The notes below the pieces were generated by a model. That model did no database searches. It had not been told where the DNA came from and saw only the letters and a program-made list of their open reading frames with translations. Position numbers and translations under genes: made by a program. A DNA stretch of 64,000 nt from assembly GCA_002256425.1 (NCBI GenBank), contig NKIZ01000001.1, forward strand, positions 992,001 through 1,056,000, written 5' to 3'. This DNA comes from Alphaproteobacteria bacterium PA2 (lineage in GTDB: Bacteria > Pseudomonadota > Alphaproteobacteria > Caulobacterales > Caulobacteraceae). Position 1 is the first letter of the stretch. Each line of letters begins with the position of its first letter. Shown one piece after another: positions 34,718-44,175 of this stretch.

Positions 34718-35515
34718 CTATCGCCCCGTAAACACCGGCTCCCGCTTCTCCAGGAAGCTGCGAACCCCCTCCCGGTGATCCTCTGTGGCGAAGAGCTTGT
34801 AGATCACTTCGATCGCCCAGCCGCCCACCTCCCGCGGATCGCCATAGGCGGTCTTGCGCAGGCCTTCCTTCATATAGCGCAGGGCGAGGGGCGAGTTGAC
34901 GGCGATGCGTCGGGCCATGGCCATGGCTGTCGGCATCAGATCATCATGGGCCGTCACCTGGGTGACGAGGCCGATCCGCAGGGCCTCGGCGGCGTCTATG
35001 GCGTCGCCGGTGAAGAGCAGTTCCGCCGCCTTTGCCGGGCCGACAATGGCCGGCAGGCGCAGCAGGCCGCCGACATCGCAGATCAGGGCGCGTTTGATGA
35101 AGAGTTCGGCGAAACGGGCCCGCTCTGACGCGATCCGGATGTCGGCATAGAGGGCCAGCTCCATGCCCCAGCCGACGGCGGCGCCGTTGACCGCCGCAAT
35201 CACCGGCTTTTCGCATTCGAGGGCCGCCATGGCCGCCGGGGTCGGCGGCTGGCGCACGGCCGGCGGTCGCGGCCTGGCAGGCTCGCCGGTCATCATCTCC
35301 TTGACGTCCTCGCCCGAGCAGAAGGCCGGATCCGATCCGGTGACCACGCAGCAGCGGACCTCTGGGTCCTGACTTGCGACGCGGAAGGCCCTCTCGATCT
35401 CGGCATAGGCCAGGGGATTGAGGGCGTTGCGCCGATCGGGGCGGTTCAGGGTGATGGTGGCGATATGGTCCGCCACTTCATAGAGCAGGGTCGAAAATTC
35501 AGGCGTCTGGGTCAT
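34718..35515 (-). CDS. Enoyl-CoA hydratase/isomerase
   Basis: A 265-residue crotonase-fold protein. 'TITLNRPDRRNALNPLAYAE' and the oxyanion-hole segments 'SDPAFCSGEDVKEM' and 'AAVNGAAVGWGMELALYADI' are typical. The position of the first catalytic Glu (normally in G-G-x-E) is 'AVGWGMELALYAD', so an acid is present. It should hydrate an enoyl-CoA in fatty acid or side-chain degradation. The start at 35515 gives the family N-terminus. Substrate is undetermined. Confidence 0.92.
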   Translation of the reverse strand: MTQTPEFSTLLYEVADHIATITLNRPDRRNALNPLAYAEIERAFRVASQDPEVRCCVVTGSDPAFCSGEDVKEMMTGEPARPRPPAVRQPPTPAAMAALECEKPVIAAVNGAAVGWGMELALYADIRIASERARFAELFIKRALICDVGGLLRLPAIVGPAKAAELLFTGDAIDAAEALRIGLVTQVTAHDDLMPTAMAMARRIAVNSPLALRYMKEGLRKTAYGDPREVGGWAIEVIYKLFATEDHREGVRSFLEKREPVFTGR

Positions 35516-35642
35516 CTGAGGCTCCGCTTCAGAGGCATGTTGGGCCAAGAAATCTGCTCCCGGCAATCATCTTGTTTGCCAGCCTGTTGGGGTGGGTCTA
35601 TCCAAAACGCTCACGACCCATCCCGATCAGGATTTCAAGATC

Positions 35643-37055
35643 ATGCGCCTCCAACTGCTGGCCTCCGCTTCCATCCTTGCAGCCATGACCCTGGCGGGCG
35701 GCGCCAATGCCGAGCCGCGCCCGGACCAGCTGGCGTTCCGCGAGCTCTACAAGGAGATGGTGGAGACCAATACGACCCTGTCCGTCGGCAGCTGCACCCT
35801 GGCGGCAGAGAAGATGGCGGCGCGGCTCAAGGCCGCCGGCTATGCCGACAGCGAGGTGGAAGTGATCGTGCCGCCAGAGCATCCAAAGTGGGGCGCCCTG
35901 ATCGCCAATCTGAAAGGGTCGGACGCCAAGCTGAAGCCCATCATGCTGCTGGCCCACCTTGATGTGGTCGAAGCCAATCGCGCCGACTGGGTCCGCGATC
36001 CCTTCACCCTGATCGAGGAGGGCGGCTATTTCTACGCCCGGGGTTCCAGCGACGATAAGGGCATGGCCGCGATCTTCACGGACTCCATGATCCGCTACAA
36101 GACCGAAGGCTTCAAACCCCGCCGCGGCCTCAAGCTGGCCCTGACCTGCGGCGAGGAAACCTCCGACACCTTTGACGGCGTCGAATGGCTATTGAAGCAA
36201 CGTCCCGAGACCATGAGCGCCGAGTTCGCCCTCAATGAAGGCGCTGGCGGCCGTCTGAACGAGAAGGGCGAGCGCCAGTTCTTAGGCATTCAGGCCGGTG
36301 AGAAGGTCTATCAGGACTTCACCCTGGTCACGACCAATCCCGGTGGGCACTCCTCGCGCCCCATCAGGGACAATGCGATCTATCACCTGTCGGGCGTCAT
36401 TTCCCGTCTGGGGGCCTATGACTTCCCCATCGCCATCAATGAGGCCACCCGCAATCACTTCGCCAAGATGGGCCCGATCGAGGGCGGCGAGAGCGGCGCG
36501 GCCATGAGCGCCGTCGCCAAGGACCCGACCGATGCTGCGGCCATTGCAACCGTCGCCCGGGACGCCAGCCGCAATTCCATGATGCGCACCACCTGCGTGG
36601 CGACCATGGTCAATGCCGGACATGCGCCCAACGCCCTGCCGCAGCGGGCCCAGGCCAATGTGAACTGCCGGATCCTGCCTGGTGAAACCATCGAGTCGGT
36701 CCGCCAGCAACTGATCAAGGTCTTCGCCAATGACAAGGTCAGCGTCACCCCGGTGGGCGTGCCCAGCCCGGTCTCGCCGCCGCCGCCCCTGACCAGGACC
36801 ATTGTCGCCCCCATTGAAAAGGTGTCGGCCAAGATGTGGCCCGGGGTGCCCCTGGTGCCCGCCATGTCCACCGGCGCGACCGACGGCCGCTTCACCAACG
36901 CCGCCGGAATCCCGACCTATGGCCTTTCCGGCATCTTCGGCGATCCGGATGGCGGCGGGGTGCATGGCCTGAACGAGCGGATCCGGGTCCAGTCCCTCTA
37001 TGAGGGCCGCGATTTCCTCCACGAGGTGGTGAAGATCTACGCGACGCAGAAGTAG
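35643..37055 (+). CDS. Exported M20-family zinc peptidase
   Basis: A 470-residue protein with a signal peptide ('LQLLASASILAAMTLAGGANA'). The M20 core has metal-binding 'MLLAHLDVVEANRADW', 'YARGSSDDKGMAAIF' and 'LTCGEETSDTFDGVE', and the dimerisation-lid segment 'NPGGHSSRP'. It should remove a residue from small peptides or acylated amino acids in the periplasm. The ATG at 35643 follows an AGGA by 11 bases; a GTG at 35592 would precede the signal peptide with 17 residues. Next to a sulfatase gene but not clearly linked to it. Confidence 0.93.
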   Translation: MRLQLLASASILAAMTLAGGANAEPRPDQLAFRELYKEMVETNTTLSVGSCTLAAEKMAARLKAAGYADSEVEVIVPPEHPKWGALIANLKGSDAKLKPIMLLAHLDVVEANRADWVRDPFTLIEEGGYFYARGSSDDKGMAAIFTDSMIRYKTEGFKPRRGLKLALTCGEETSDTFDGVEWLLKQRPETMSAEFALNEGAGGRLNEKGERQFLGIQAGEKVYQDFTLVTTNPGGHSSRPIRDNAIYHLSGVISRLGAYDFPIAINEATRNHFAKMGPIEGGESGAAMSAVAKDPTDAAAIATVARDASRNSMMRTTCVATMVNAGHAPNALPQRAQANVNCRILPGETIESVRQQLIKVFANDKVSVTPVGVPSPVSPPPPLTRTIVAPIEKVSAKMWPGVPLVPAMSTGATDGRFTNAAGIPTYGLSGIFGDPDGGGVHGLNERIRVQSLYEGRDFLHEVVKIYATQK

Positions 37056-37125
37056 GAAGCGGCCGCCCTTGCGGTCCTGAAGAAAGCTGGCATTCATCTT
37101 GCCAATTGAATCAGGCGGGGCGGAC

Positions 37126-39366
37126 ATGACCAAAGGCGCGGCGAAGATCGGCAGGACCCTCGCGGACTCCACCCCCTACTGGCCTGAGCCTGTCCGGGCA
37201 CCCAAGGGTGCGCCGAACATTCTGGTGGTCCTGTTTGACGATGTCGGGTTTTCGGATTTCGGCTGTTATGGCTCGCCGATCCGGACCCCAACCATCGACG
37301 CCCTGGCTGCAGACGGTCTGCGCTATACCAGCTTCCACACCACGGCCATGTGCTCGACCACCCGAGCGGCCCTGCTGACCGGCCGCAACCACCATTCGGT
37401 GGGCATGGGCTGTCTGGCCAATTTCGACAGCGGCTTTCCCGGCTATCGCGGCAAGCTGTCCCGGGAGGCCGGGACCCTTCCGGAAATGCTCAAGCCGCAT
37501 GGCTATCGCAGTTATATGGTCGGCAAGTGGCATGCGACGCCCCTGACCGAATCCGGACCTACCGGACCCTTCGACGGCTGGCCCCTGGGGCGCGGTTTTG
37601 ACCGGTTCTACGGCTTCATGGACGCCGAGACCGACCAGTACGCCCCGGAGCTGGTGCGGGACAATACGCCCATCAACCCGCCGGGCGGCTATGGCGACGG
37701 CTATCACCTGACCGCCGATCTGGTGGACCAGTCCATCCGCTTCATCGCCGACCATACGGCCGATGCGCCCCATACGCCCTGGCTGCTCTGGCTGGCCCTG
37801 GGCGCCTGCCACGCCCCGCACCAGGCGCCCAAGGACCTGATCCACAGCTATGATGCTGTCTTCGCAAAGGGCTGGGACGCTGAGCGCGAGGCGCGGCTCG
37901 CCCGTCAGAAGGCCTTGGGCATTGTCCCGCCGGAAACCGTCCTGCCGCCGCGCAATGACGGCGTCCGCAGCTGGGATGAATACTCCCCCGATGAGCAGAG
38001 GCTCTTCACCCGTCTGCAGAGCGCCTATGCCGGCATGCTCGACCATGCCGACCAGCACATTGCCCGCCTGATCGACTTCCTCGACAGGGCCGACATCCGC
38101 GACGACACCCTGATCCTGATCCTGTCAGACAATGGCGCCAGTCAGGAGGGCGGTCCCCTGGGCATGGTCAACGCCATGGGGCCTTACAATATGAAGGCCG
38201 AGCCCATGGCTGAGAAGCTGGCGCGGATCGACGACATTGGCGGGCCAGACACCCATTCCAACTTCCCGCAGGGCTGGGCCATGGCCTCGAATACGCCCCT
38301 GCGCCGCTACAAGCAGAACACCCACGGCGGCGGCATCCGCGACCCCCTGGTGATCTCGTGGCGCAACGGGATCAAGGCCCGGGGCGAGCTGCGCCACGCC
38401 TTCGCCCACGCCACCGACTTCACCCCGACCATTCTCGACATTCTGGGTCTGGACATTCCCCAGAGCATTGGGGGCGTCCCGCAGATGCCGTTGGAGGGGC
38501 AGAGCTTCAAGGCGTCCTTCACCGACCCGGCGGCCAGCCACAGGACCCGGCCCCAGTACTTCGAAATGTTCGGCCATCGCGGCCTCTGGAAGGATGGCTG
38601 GAAAGCCGTGTCCTTCCACCCGCCGGGCCTGCCTTTCGACAAGGATGTCTGGGAACTCTACCACCTCGACGCCGACTTCTCGGAGGTCGAGAATCTGGCC
38701 GAGACCCGCAAGGACAAGCTGGATGAACTGGTGGCGGCCTGGTGGTCCGAGGCCGAGCGCTGCAATGTCCTGCCCCTGGACGACCGGTTCGGGCCCCGCT
38801 TCGCCGAGAACGCCCTGCGTTATCATGGCGACCGCAAACGCTTCGTCTTCCACAAGGGCATGGGCCACCTGCCCACTGATGTCGCCCCCGATGTCCGCAG
38901 CCGGTCCTACCGCATCGAGGCCGAGGCCTTCGTGCCGCCGGAAGGGGCTGAGGGCGTCCTGCTGTCCCATGGCGACGCCACCTGCGGCTACAGCTTCTAC
39001 CTCCAGGATGGACGGCTGAACTATACGATCAATGTAGGCGGCGCCCTGGTGACGGCGACCTCTGAGGCGCCGGTTCCGGCCGGCCATCACCGACTGTCAG
39101 TGGGTGTCCGTCAGGACAGTGATGGTCGCAGCTTCACCCTGGCCGTCGACGGGAAGAAGGCCGGTGAGGTCCGCACCCATCTGGGCTTCGCCAACTTCAT
39201 CTCCTGGTCGGGCCTGGACATTGGTCTGGACCGCGGCAGTCCGGTCGCCGGATACGAGGCGCCCTTCGTCTTCACCGGTAAGCTGTCGCGGGTCGTGGTC
39301 ACCATGGATGATGACCAGGTGCTCGATGGCGAGGGCATAGGCGCGGCGGAAATGGCCCGTCAGTAG
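37126..39366 (+). CDS. Arylsulfatase-family hydrolase
   Basis: A 746-residue protein. 'NILVVLFDDVGFSDFGCYG' supplies the metal-binding Asp pair, 'MVGKWH' the substrate Lys-His, and 'LILILSDNGASQEGG' the distal Asp-Asn. The modification site reads 'MCSTTRAALLTGRNHH': the Cys and Arg are present but the usual Pro of C-x-P-x-R is Thr, so conversion to formylglycine is uncertain. The last 170 residues form a beta-sandwich. No signal peptide is seen. An ATG at 37126 has a GGCGGGG upstream; a TTG at 37099 is possible. Confidence 0.93.
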   Translation: MTKGAAKIGRTLADSTPYWPEPVRAPKGAPNILVVLFDDVGFSDFGCYGSPIRTPTIDALAADGLRYTSFHTTAMCSTTRAALLTGRNHHSVGMGCLANFDSGFPGYRGKLSREAGTLPEMLKPHGYRSYMVGKWHATPLTESGPTGPFDGWPLGRGFDRFYGFMDAETDQYAPELVRDNTPINPPGGYGDGYHLTADLVDQSIRFIADHTADAPHTPWLLWLALGACHAPHQAPKDLIHSYDAVFAKGWDAEREARLARQKALGIVPPETVLPPRNDGVRSWDEYSPDEQRLFTRLQSAYAGMLDHADQHIARLIDFLDRADIRDDTLILILSDNGASQEGGPLGMVNAMGPYNMKAEPMAEKLARIDDIGGPDTHSNFPQGWAMASNTPLRRYKQNTHGGGIRDPLVISWRNGIKARGELRHAFAHATDFTPTILDILGLDIPQSIGGVPQMPLEGQSFKASFTDPAASHRTRPQYFEMFGHRGLWKDGWKAVSFHPPGLPFDKDVWELYHLDADFSEVENLAETRKDKLDELVAAWWSEAERCNVLPLDDRFGPRFAENALRYHGDRKRFVFHKGMGHLPTDVAPDVRSRSYRIEAEAFVPPEGAEGVLLSHGDATCGYSFYLQDGRLNYTINVGGALVTATSEAPVPAGHHRLSVGVRQDSDGRSFTLAVDGKKAGEVRTHLGFANFISWSGLDIGLDRGSPVAGYEAPFVFTGKLSRVVVTMDDDQVLDGEGIGAAEMARQ

Positions 39367-39406
39367 TGTCCCCGATCTGATCGGGAACAAGTTCTGCTCG
39401 GCGAGG

Positions 39407-39430
39407 CTTGTGTGGCGTAGGAGCCACACT
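39407..39430 (+). promoter_or_regulatory. Inverted repeat and possible heat-shock promoter before clpB
   Basis: GTGTGGC and GCCACAC are exact inverted copies around a 6-base loop at 39410-39429. A CTTGTG at 39407-39412 with 'CCACACTACAT' 11 bases on loosely resembles the alphaproteobacterial sigma-32 pattern (CTTGAA ... CCCATnT). The match is partial, so the promoter reading is weak; the inverted repeat itself is certain. It lies about 70 bases before the clpB start. Confidence 0.35.
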
Positions 39431-39497
39431 ACATCGGGGTGACGGGGATTGCGCTTTCTCAAGGCGATCTTCGAACTTCCGCCTTACGAGGGGACTC

Positions 39498-42080
39498 ATG
39501 AATATCGATCTCTATTCCGACCGCGCCAAACAGGCGGTCCAGTCGGCCCAGAGCCTTGCCCTGGCCCGTCGTCACCAACAACTGGCGCCTGAACACCTGC
39601 TCAAGGTCCTGCTTGAGGAAAAGGACGGCCTCAGCCGCACCCTGATCCAGAGCGCCGGCGGACGTCCCGCCGAGGCTGACGCCGCCGTTGACGTCCTGCT
39701 GGGCAAGCGCCCCAAGGTGGAGGGCGGCTCTGGCCAGCTCTACATGTCCGGCGAAGTAGCCCGGATTTTCGCCGAGGCCGAGAGCGGCGCCAAGGATGCC
39801 GGCGACGCCTTTGTCACCACCGAACGCCTGCTGATCGCGACGGCCAGGGAAGGCGGCGATGTCGCCAAACTGCTGAAGGACGCGGGCGTCACCGCCGAAG
39901 GTCTGGAAGAGGCCGCAAAGGCTGTGCGCAAGGGCAAGACGGCAGACACCGCCAATGCCGAAGAGGGCTATGATGCGCTCAAGCGCTATGCCCGAGACCT
40001 GACCCAGGCGGCCAGGGACGGCAAGCTCGACCCTGTCATCGGCCGGGATGAGGAAATCCGCCGGACCATCCAGGTCCTCAGCCGTCGGACCAAGAACAAT
40101 CCCGTCCTGATCGGTGAACCCGGTGTCGGCAAGACGGCGATCGTCGAGGGCCTGGCCCTGCGCATCGTCAATGGCGACGTGCCTGAAAGTCTGAAGGACA
40201 AGCAGCTCCAGGCCCTGGACATGGGCTCGCTGATCGCCGGCGCCAAGTATCGCGGAGAGTTCGAAGAGCGGCTGAAGGCCGTGCTGAACGAGGTCACCCA
40301 GGCCGAGGGCTCGATCATCCTGTTCATCGACGAGATGCACACCCTGGTGGGCGCGGGCAAGACCGAGGGGGCGATGGACGCCTCCAACCTGCTGAAACCC
40401 GCTCTGGCCCGTGGAGAGCTGCACTGCGTTGGCGCGACCACCCTGGAAGAGTACCGCAAGCACGTGGAGAAGGACGCGGCCCTGGCCCGTCGCTTCCAGC
40501 CCGTGTTTGTCAGTGAGCCCACCGTCGAGGACACGGTGTCGATCCTGCGTGGCCTGAAAGAGAAATACGAGGTGCACCACGGGGTGCGTATTCTCGACAG
40601 CGCCATTGTCGCCGCCGCCACCCTGTCGAACCGCTACATCGCCGACCGCTTCCTGCCCGACAAGGCCATCGACCTGATCGACGAGGCCGGCAGCCGGGTG
40701 CGCATGGCCGTGGATTCCAAGCCCGAGGAGCTGGACGAAATCGACCGGCGGGTCGTCCAGCTGAAGATCGAGCGCGAAGCCCTGACCCGGGAAAGCGACG
40801 CCGCCTCGAAGCAGAGGCTGGAAAAGCTGGAGGACGAACTGGCCGACCTTGAGGCCCAGTCCGAGGACATGACGGTCCGCTGGAAGGCGGAGAAGGACAA
40901 GGTCTCTTCCGCCGCCCAGGTACGCGAAGCCATTGACCGCCTGCGCGCCGAACTGGTGGCCGCCCAGCGCCGTGGGGACCTGCAGCGGGCCTCAGAGATC
41001 GCCTATGGCGAAATCCCGCCGCTGGAGAAGCAGCTGGCTGACGCCGAAGCCAAGGCGGCCGAGGACCAGGTCAGCCCTGAAGTGGTCGACGCCGAGCAGA
41101 TCGCCGCGGTGGTCTCCCGCTGGACCGGCATTCCGGTGGACAAGATGCTGGAAAGCGAGCGGGAAAAGCTGCTGGCCATGGAGGACGCCCTGCGCGGTCG
41201 CGTGGTGGGCCAGGAAGAGGCCCTTGTCGCCGTCTCCGACGCGGTTCGCCGCGCCCGGGCTGGCCTGCAGGATCCCAACCGGCCCATCGGCTCCTTCCTG
41301 TTCCTGGGCCCGACCGGTGTCGGCAAGACCGAGCTGACCAAGGCCCTGGCGGCCTTCATGTTTGACGACGAGGCCGCAATCACCCGGCTGGACATGAGCG
41401 AGTACATAGAGAAGCACTCGGTCAGCCGCATGATCGGGGCCCCCCCTGGCTATGTGGGCTATGACGAGGGCGGCGCCCTGACCGAAGCGGTTCGGCGCAG
41501 GCCCTATCAGGTGGTCCTGTTCGACGAGGTCGAGAAGGCTCACCCTGATGTGTTCAATGTCCTGCTCCAGGTGCTGGATGACGGCCGCCTGACCGACGGT
41601 CAGGGTCGGACTGTCGACTTCCGCAATACCCTGCTGATCATGACCTCGAACCTTGGGTCAGAGTTCCTGGCCAGCCAGGCCGATGGCGATGATGTGGAAG
41701 AGGTGCGCGGCGAGGTCATGGACGTGGTCCGTCGCCACTTCCGCCCGGAATTCCTGAACCGGGTGGATGAGATCATCCTCTTCAAGCGTCTGGGCCGGTC
41801 CGAAATGGACAATATCGTCGGCATCCAGCTGCAGCGGGTGGAGAAGATGCTGGCTGACCGCCGCATGGCGATCAGCCTGGATCCCGCCGCCCGCCATTGG
41901 CTGGCGGAGCGGGGTTACGACCCGGTCTATGGCGCAAGGCCGCTGAAGCGGGTGATCCAGAAGGAGCTGGTGGACCCCATCGCCAGGAAGCTTCTGGCCG
42001 GCGACCTGATGGACGGGTCGGTGATTGAGGTGTCAGCCGGCGCGGGTGGCCTGGAAATCGGCAAGGCCCTGGTTCACTAG
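39498..42080 (+). CDS. clpB: ATP-dependent disaggregase ClpB
   Basis: An 860-residue Hsp100 protein of usual length. Order: Clp N-domain (1-145), first AAA+ module with Walker A '[13 protein letters not shown]' and '[15 protein letters not shown]', coiled-coil middle domain (about 400-520, '[20 protein letters not shown]'), second AAA+ module with '[15 protein letters not shown]' and '[19 protein letters not shown]'. It pulls aggregated proteins apart with DnaK in the cytoplasm. The start at 39498 has GAGGGG upstream. It is monocistronic. Confidence 0.98.
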   Translation: MNIDLYSDRAKQAVQSAQSLALARRHQQLAPEHLLKVLLEEKDGLSRTLIQSAGGRPAEADAAVDVLLGKRPKVEGGSGQLYMSGEVARIFAEAESGAKDAGDAFVTTERLLIATAREGGDVAKLLKDAGVTAEGLEEAAKAVRKGKTADTANAEEGYDALKRYARDLTQAARDGKLDPVIGRDEEIRRTIQVLSRRTKNNPVLIGEPGVGKTAIVEGLALRIVNGDVPESLKDKQLQALDMGSLIAGAKYRGEFEERLKAVLNEVTQAEGSIILFIDEMHTLVGAGKTEGAMDASNLLKPALARGELHCVGATTLEEYRKHVEKDAALARRFQPVFVSEPTVEDTVSILRGLKEKYEVHHGVRILDSAIVAAATLSNRYIADRFLPDKAIDLIDEAGSRVRMAVDSKPEELDEIDRRVVQLKIEREALTRESDAASKQRLEKLEDELADLEAQSEDMTVRWKAEKDKVSSAAQVREAIDRLRAELVAAQRRGDLQRASEIAYGEIPPLEKQLADAEAKAAEDQVSPEVVDAEQIAAVVSRWTGIPVDKMLESEREKLLAMEDALRGRVVGQEEALVAVSDAVRRARAGLQDPNRPIGSFLFLGPTGVGKTELTKALAAFMFDDEAAITRLDMSEYIEKHSVSRMIGAPPGYVGYDEGGALTEAVRRRPYQVVLFDEVEKAHPDVFNVLLQVLDDGRLTDGQGRTVDFRNTLLIMTSNLGSEFLASQADGDDVEEVRGEVMDVVRRHFRPEFLNRVDEIILFKRLGRSEMDNIVGIQLQRVEKMLADRRMAISLDPAARHWLAERGYDPVYGARPLKRVIQKELVDPIARKLLAGDLMDGSVIEVSAGAGGLEIGKALVH

Positions 42081-42086
42081 GAATGC

Positions 42087-42112
42087 AAAAGGGGGCGGGC
42101 CGGTCCCGCCCC
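42087..42112 (-). terminator. Bidirectional terminator between clpB and the lipoprotein gene
   Basis: GGGGCGGG at 42092-42099 pairs with CCCGCCCC at 42105-42112. Read on the minus strand the stem is followed by CTTTT, giving a terminator for the lipoprotein gene. On the plus strand the T tract is missing, but the hairpin may still end clpB transcripts. Confidence 0.7.
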
Positions 42113-42118
42113 TGAATC

Positions 42119-42664
42119 CTACAGTTCGACCAGAACGATCCGTCCGCCGCGGACCTCTACCCGCTTCATGATGGCCATGTCGGTTCCCTTGCCGCCCAGG
42201 GGCTTGGCCACCAGGATCACGAACCAGGCGCCATTGGGCAGGTTGGAGAATGAGAACCGGTCGGCGCCATCACAGGTCGAGCGGCGTATGAAGGCGGAAT
42301 AGTCGCCGCTGGGCGCCGTCGGCGTGCGGGCGCGAACCTGATCCACCGGCAAGGCCGAAGCCACGGGCGAATTATAGAGGATGGTCATCCTGCGGCGGGA
42401 CCACAGGGTTTCCGGGGTCAGGATGACGCCAGCGCCCTTGCAGGTATACTTCACGCCCGCTGCGCTGAACCCCACATGGCCATCTATTCCGCCCTTGCCG
42501 ACGGCTGTTGACCAGGCGAAATCCTGGGCCCGGAAGACTTCCGCCGATGGCGGTGCGCTGGCCGGATCGCGGCCTGGCGGTTGCGGGCCGAGGGTCGGTC
42601 CTGCAGCGCAGGCGGACAGCGCCAGAAGGGCGCCGGTGATCAGGAGATGGCGAAGTTTCATCAT
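42119..42664 (-). CDS. Lipoprotein of unknown function
   Basis: From the ATG at 42664 the 181-residue product starts with a lipoprotein signal ('LLITGALLALSACAAGP'); the lipobox is Leu-Ser-Ala-Cys. It would be anchored in the membrane facing the periplasm. The mature protein is rich in small residues with two cysteines ('YTCKGAG', 'STCDGADRF'). The family is not recognised. It is convergent with clpB. Confidence 0.8.
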   Translation of the reverse strand: MMKLRHLLITGALLALSACAAGPTLGPQPPGRDPASAPPSAEVFRAQDFAWSTAVGKGGIDGHVGFSAAGVKYTCKGAGVILTPETLWSRRRMTILYNSPVASALPVDQVRARTPTAPSGDYSAFIRRSTCDGADRFSFSNLPNGAWFVILVAKPLGGKGTDMAIMKRVEVRGGRIVLVEL

Positions 42665-42713
42665 GCGCACAGAATAGGCGCCGACTGCCTCATCCGCCAA
42701 GCCTTCGTTAAGG

Positions 42714-43139
42714 TTAGTCGTCGCCCCTGACCTTGCCGCGGAGGGCCTTGACCCCGCCGCGCTTGACCTTGCCTTCCAGCCTGCGGGTCTTGGAGGCCAG
42801 GGTCGGGCGGGTTCGTTTTCGGGGTGGCGGCGGTGGTTCGGCCGCCTTGCGGATCAGTTCCAGCAGGCGATCCAGGGCGTCGGCGCGATTCCGTTCCTGG
42901 GTCCTGTGGGTCATGGCGACGAGGACCAGGATTCCGTCCTGGGTCAGTCTGCGGCCCGCCAGTTTCATGAGGCGGATGGCGACATCATTGGGCAGGGACG
43001 GGGACCGCCGGACGTCAAACCGAAGCTCGACCGCTGTCGACACCTTGTTGACGTTCTGACCGCCGGGGCCAGCAGCACGTATGAACCGCTCGCTGATCTC
43101 GTCGTCTGCCAGGACAATGCCGGGAGTAACCTCGATCAT
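42714..43139 (-). CDS. arfB: Alternative ribosome-rescue factor ArfB
   Basis: A 141-residue protein with the release-factor GGQ loop at 26-28 ('RAAGPGGQNVNKVSTAVEL') and no codon-recognition domain. The basic C-terminal tail ('KRTRPTLASKTRRLEGKVK') normally threads into the empty mRNA channel. It hydrolyses peptidyl-tRNA on stalled ribosomes. Length and tail match ArfB/YaeJ well. It is not closely coupled to its neighbours. Confidence 0.96.
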   Translation of the reverse strand: MIEVTPGIVLADDEISERFIRAAGPGGQNVNKVSTAVELRFDVRRSPSLPNDVAIRLMKLAGRRLTQDGILVLVAMTHRTQERNRADALDRLLELIRKAAEPPPPPRKRTRPTLASKTRRLEGKVKRGGVKALRGKVRGDD

Positions 43140-43200
43140 GGACGACGCGGGGGCCTGAACTGCAATCGCGCCGTGAGTGTGACGCGGCCGGAGTCTCCGC

Positions 43201-43752
43201 CTATTTGGTTTCGGTGTCGAGTTTCCCGAACCGGGCCTCGAACTCGCCGATCAGTCCCTTTGCCAGCAGGCTCGCCTGATCCACCCAGGCATCCCGGTCG
43301 ATGCGGCCCCGGAAGGCGCCGAGATGATCGTCTACCCGGGCGATTTCCGCCTCACCCCAGGCCGCGATCTGGTCGAACCGCACAACACCGATATCGTTCA
43401 GGACAGCGTTCAACTTGGGGCCAATGCCCTTGATCTGCAGCAAGTCGTCGGCAGCGCCGACCGCAGCAGGGATGCCGATAGCGGTAAGCCTGGGCGCTTT
43501 CGGCTGGGGGCTCTCGACCAGCGGCGCCGCGGCTACGGGCGCGACCTCAACGGCCTTGGGAGTTTGCGCCGGCGCCGATGGTGGGGCAGACGCAAAGGCC
43601 TGTGGCGCTGCCGAATGGGATTCAGGAACGGGAGTCGACGCGTTGATTTCCGGGGCCTTCGGCTTCTGTGCCCAGACCCACCAGCCCGTGACCAACCCGA
43701 TCAGGAAGGGGAGGGTGAGCCAGAACAGGCCACCGATTGTGCAGTTCCACAT
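43201..43752 (-). CDS. Membrane-anchored protein with helix-hairpin-helix domain
   Basis: A 183-residue protein: one N-terminal membrane helix ('WLTLPFLIGLVTGWWVWAQ'), a Pro/Ala-rich linker (about 35-95) and a C-terminal helix-hairpin-helix-like module ('DDLLQIKGIGPKLNAVLNDI', 'FDQIAAWGEAEIARVDDHL'). Related modules occur in NuoE-like and 50S L21-like fusion proteins in alphaproteobacteria. Its role is unknown. It is the last of three small membrane-protein genes in a row (43201-44053). Confidence 0.82.
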   Translation of the reverse strand: MWNCTIGGLFWLTLPFLIGLVTGWWVWAQKPKAPEINASTPVPESHSAAPQAFASAPPSAPAQTPKAVEVAPVAAAPLVESPQPKAPRLTAIGIPAAVGAADDLLQIKGIGPKLNAVLNDIGVVRFDQIAAWGEAEIARVDDHLGAFRGRIDRDAWVDQASLLAKGLIGEFEARFGKLDTETK

Positions 43753-43771
43753 GGCAGGATTTCCTATCGGC

Positions 43772-43879
43772 TCAGTCTCTGCCAGCCCGGCCCCAGCCCC
43801 AGGCCAGCCAGGCGATCAGCAGCCCGGCGCCAAAGGCGAAAAGGGAAGGAATGAAGGAGGTCAGGAATGAGGTGAACAT
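43772..43879 (-). CDS. Very small membrane protein (35 aa)
   Basis: An ATG at 43879, preceded by AGGA about 9 bases upstream, opens a 35-residue frame: 'MFTSFLTSFIPSLFAFGAGL' then 'LIAWLAWGWGRAGRD', one membrane helix with a basic end. It stops 19 bases before the HhH membrane protein on the same strand. The composition and the ribosome site support a real gene. Confidence 0.6.
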   Translation of the reverse strand: MFTSFLTSFIPSLFAFGAGLLIAWLAWGWGRAGRD

Positions 43880-43897
43880 CGAGAAGGTTCCTGAGGA

Positions 43898-44053
43898 CTA
43901 GGAGTTCGACGAGGCTGCAAAGGTCGCCATGTCCTTGGCGACAGCCGTCTTGCCGATCACGCAGGCGCGGCCAAAGCCCATGGGGCCATAGAGCATCATG
44001 GCGGCGGCCAGGGTGACCCCCAGGCCGATGAAGATCTTGGAACTGGCCGTCAT
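43898..44053 (-). CDS. Small membrane protein (51 aa)
   Basis: An ATG at 44053 with AAGG about 10 bases upstream opens a 51-residue frame: 'MTASSKIFIGLGVTLAAAMM' followed by 'LYGPMGFGRACVIGKTAVAK'. One membrane helix and a small soluble tail. It ends 18 bases before the 35-residue gene, and the three may form one small operon. Confidence 0.6.
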   Translation of the reverse strand: MTASSKIFIGLGVTLAAAMMLYGPMGFGRACVIGKTAVAKDMATFAASSNS

Positions 44054-44175
44054 CTCGGTTTCAACCTTGTGTCATCCGGCGCACATTATCGCCGAAGGGT
44101 GTGAGAATGCCCAAGCTCACGGAGCTCTGCGAGCGGATTCAAGCAGGGCGCTTAAAAGTCGCAGCCCGATTCAGC

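Noticed and set aside
39367-39497. CIRCE element before clpB
   Set aside because: The inverted repeat does not match TTAGCACTC-N9-GAGTGCTAA.
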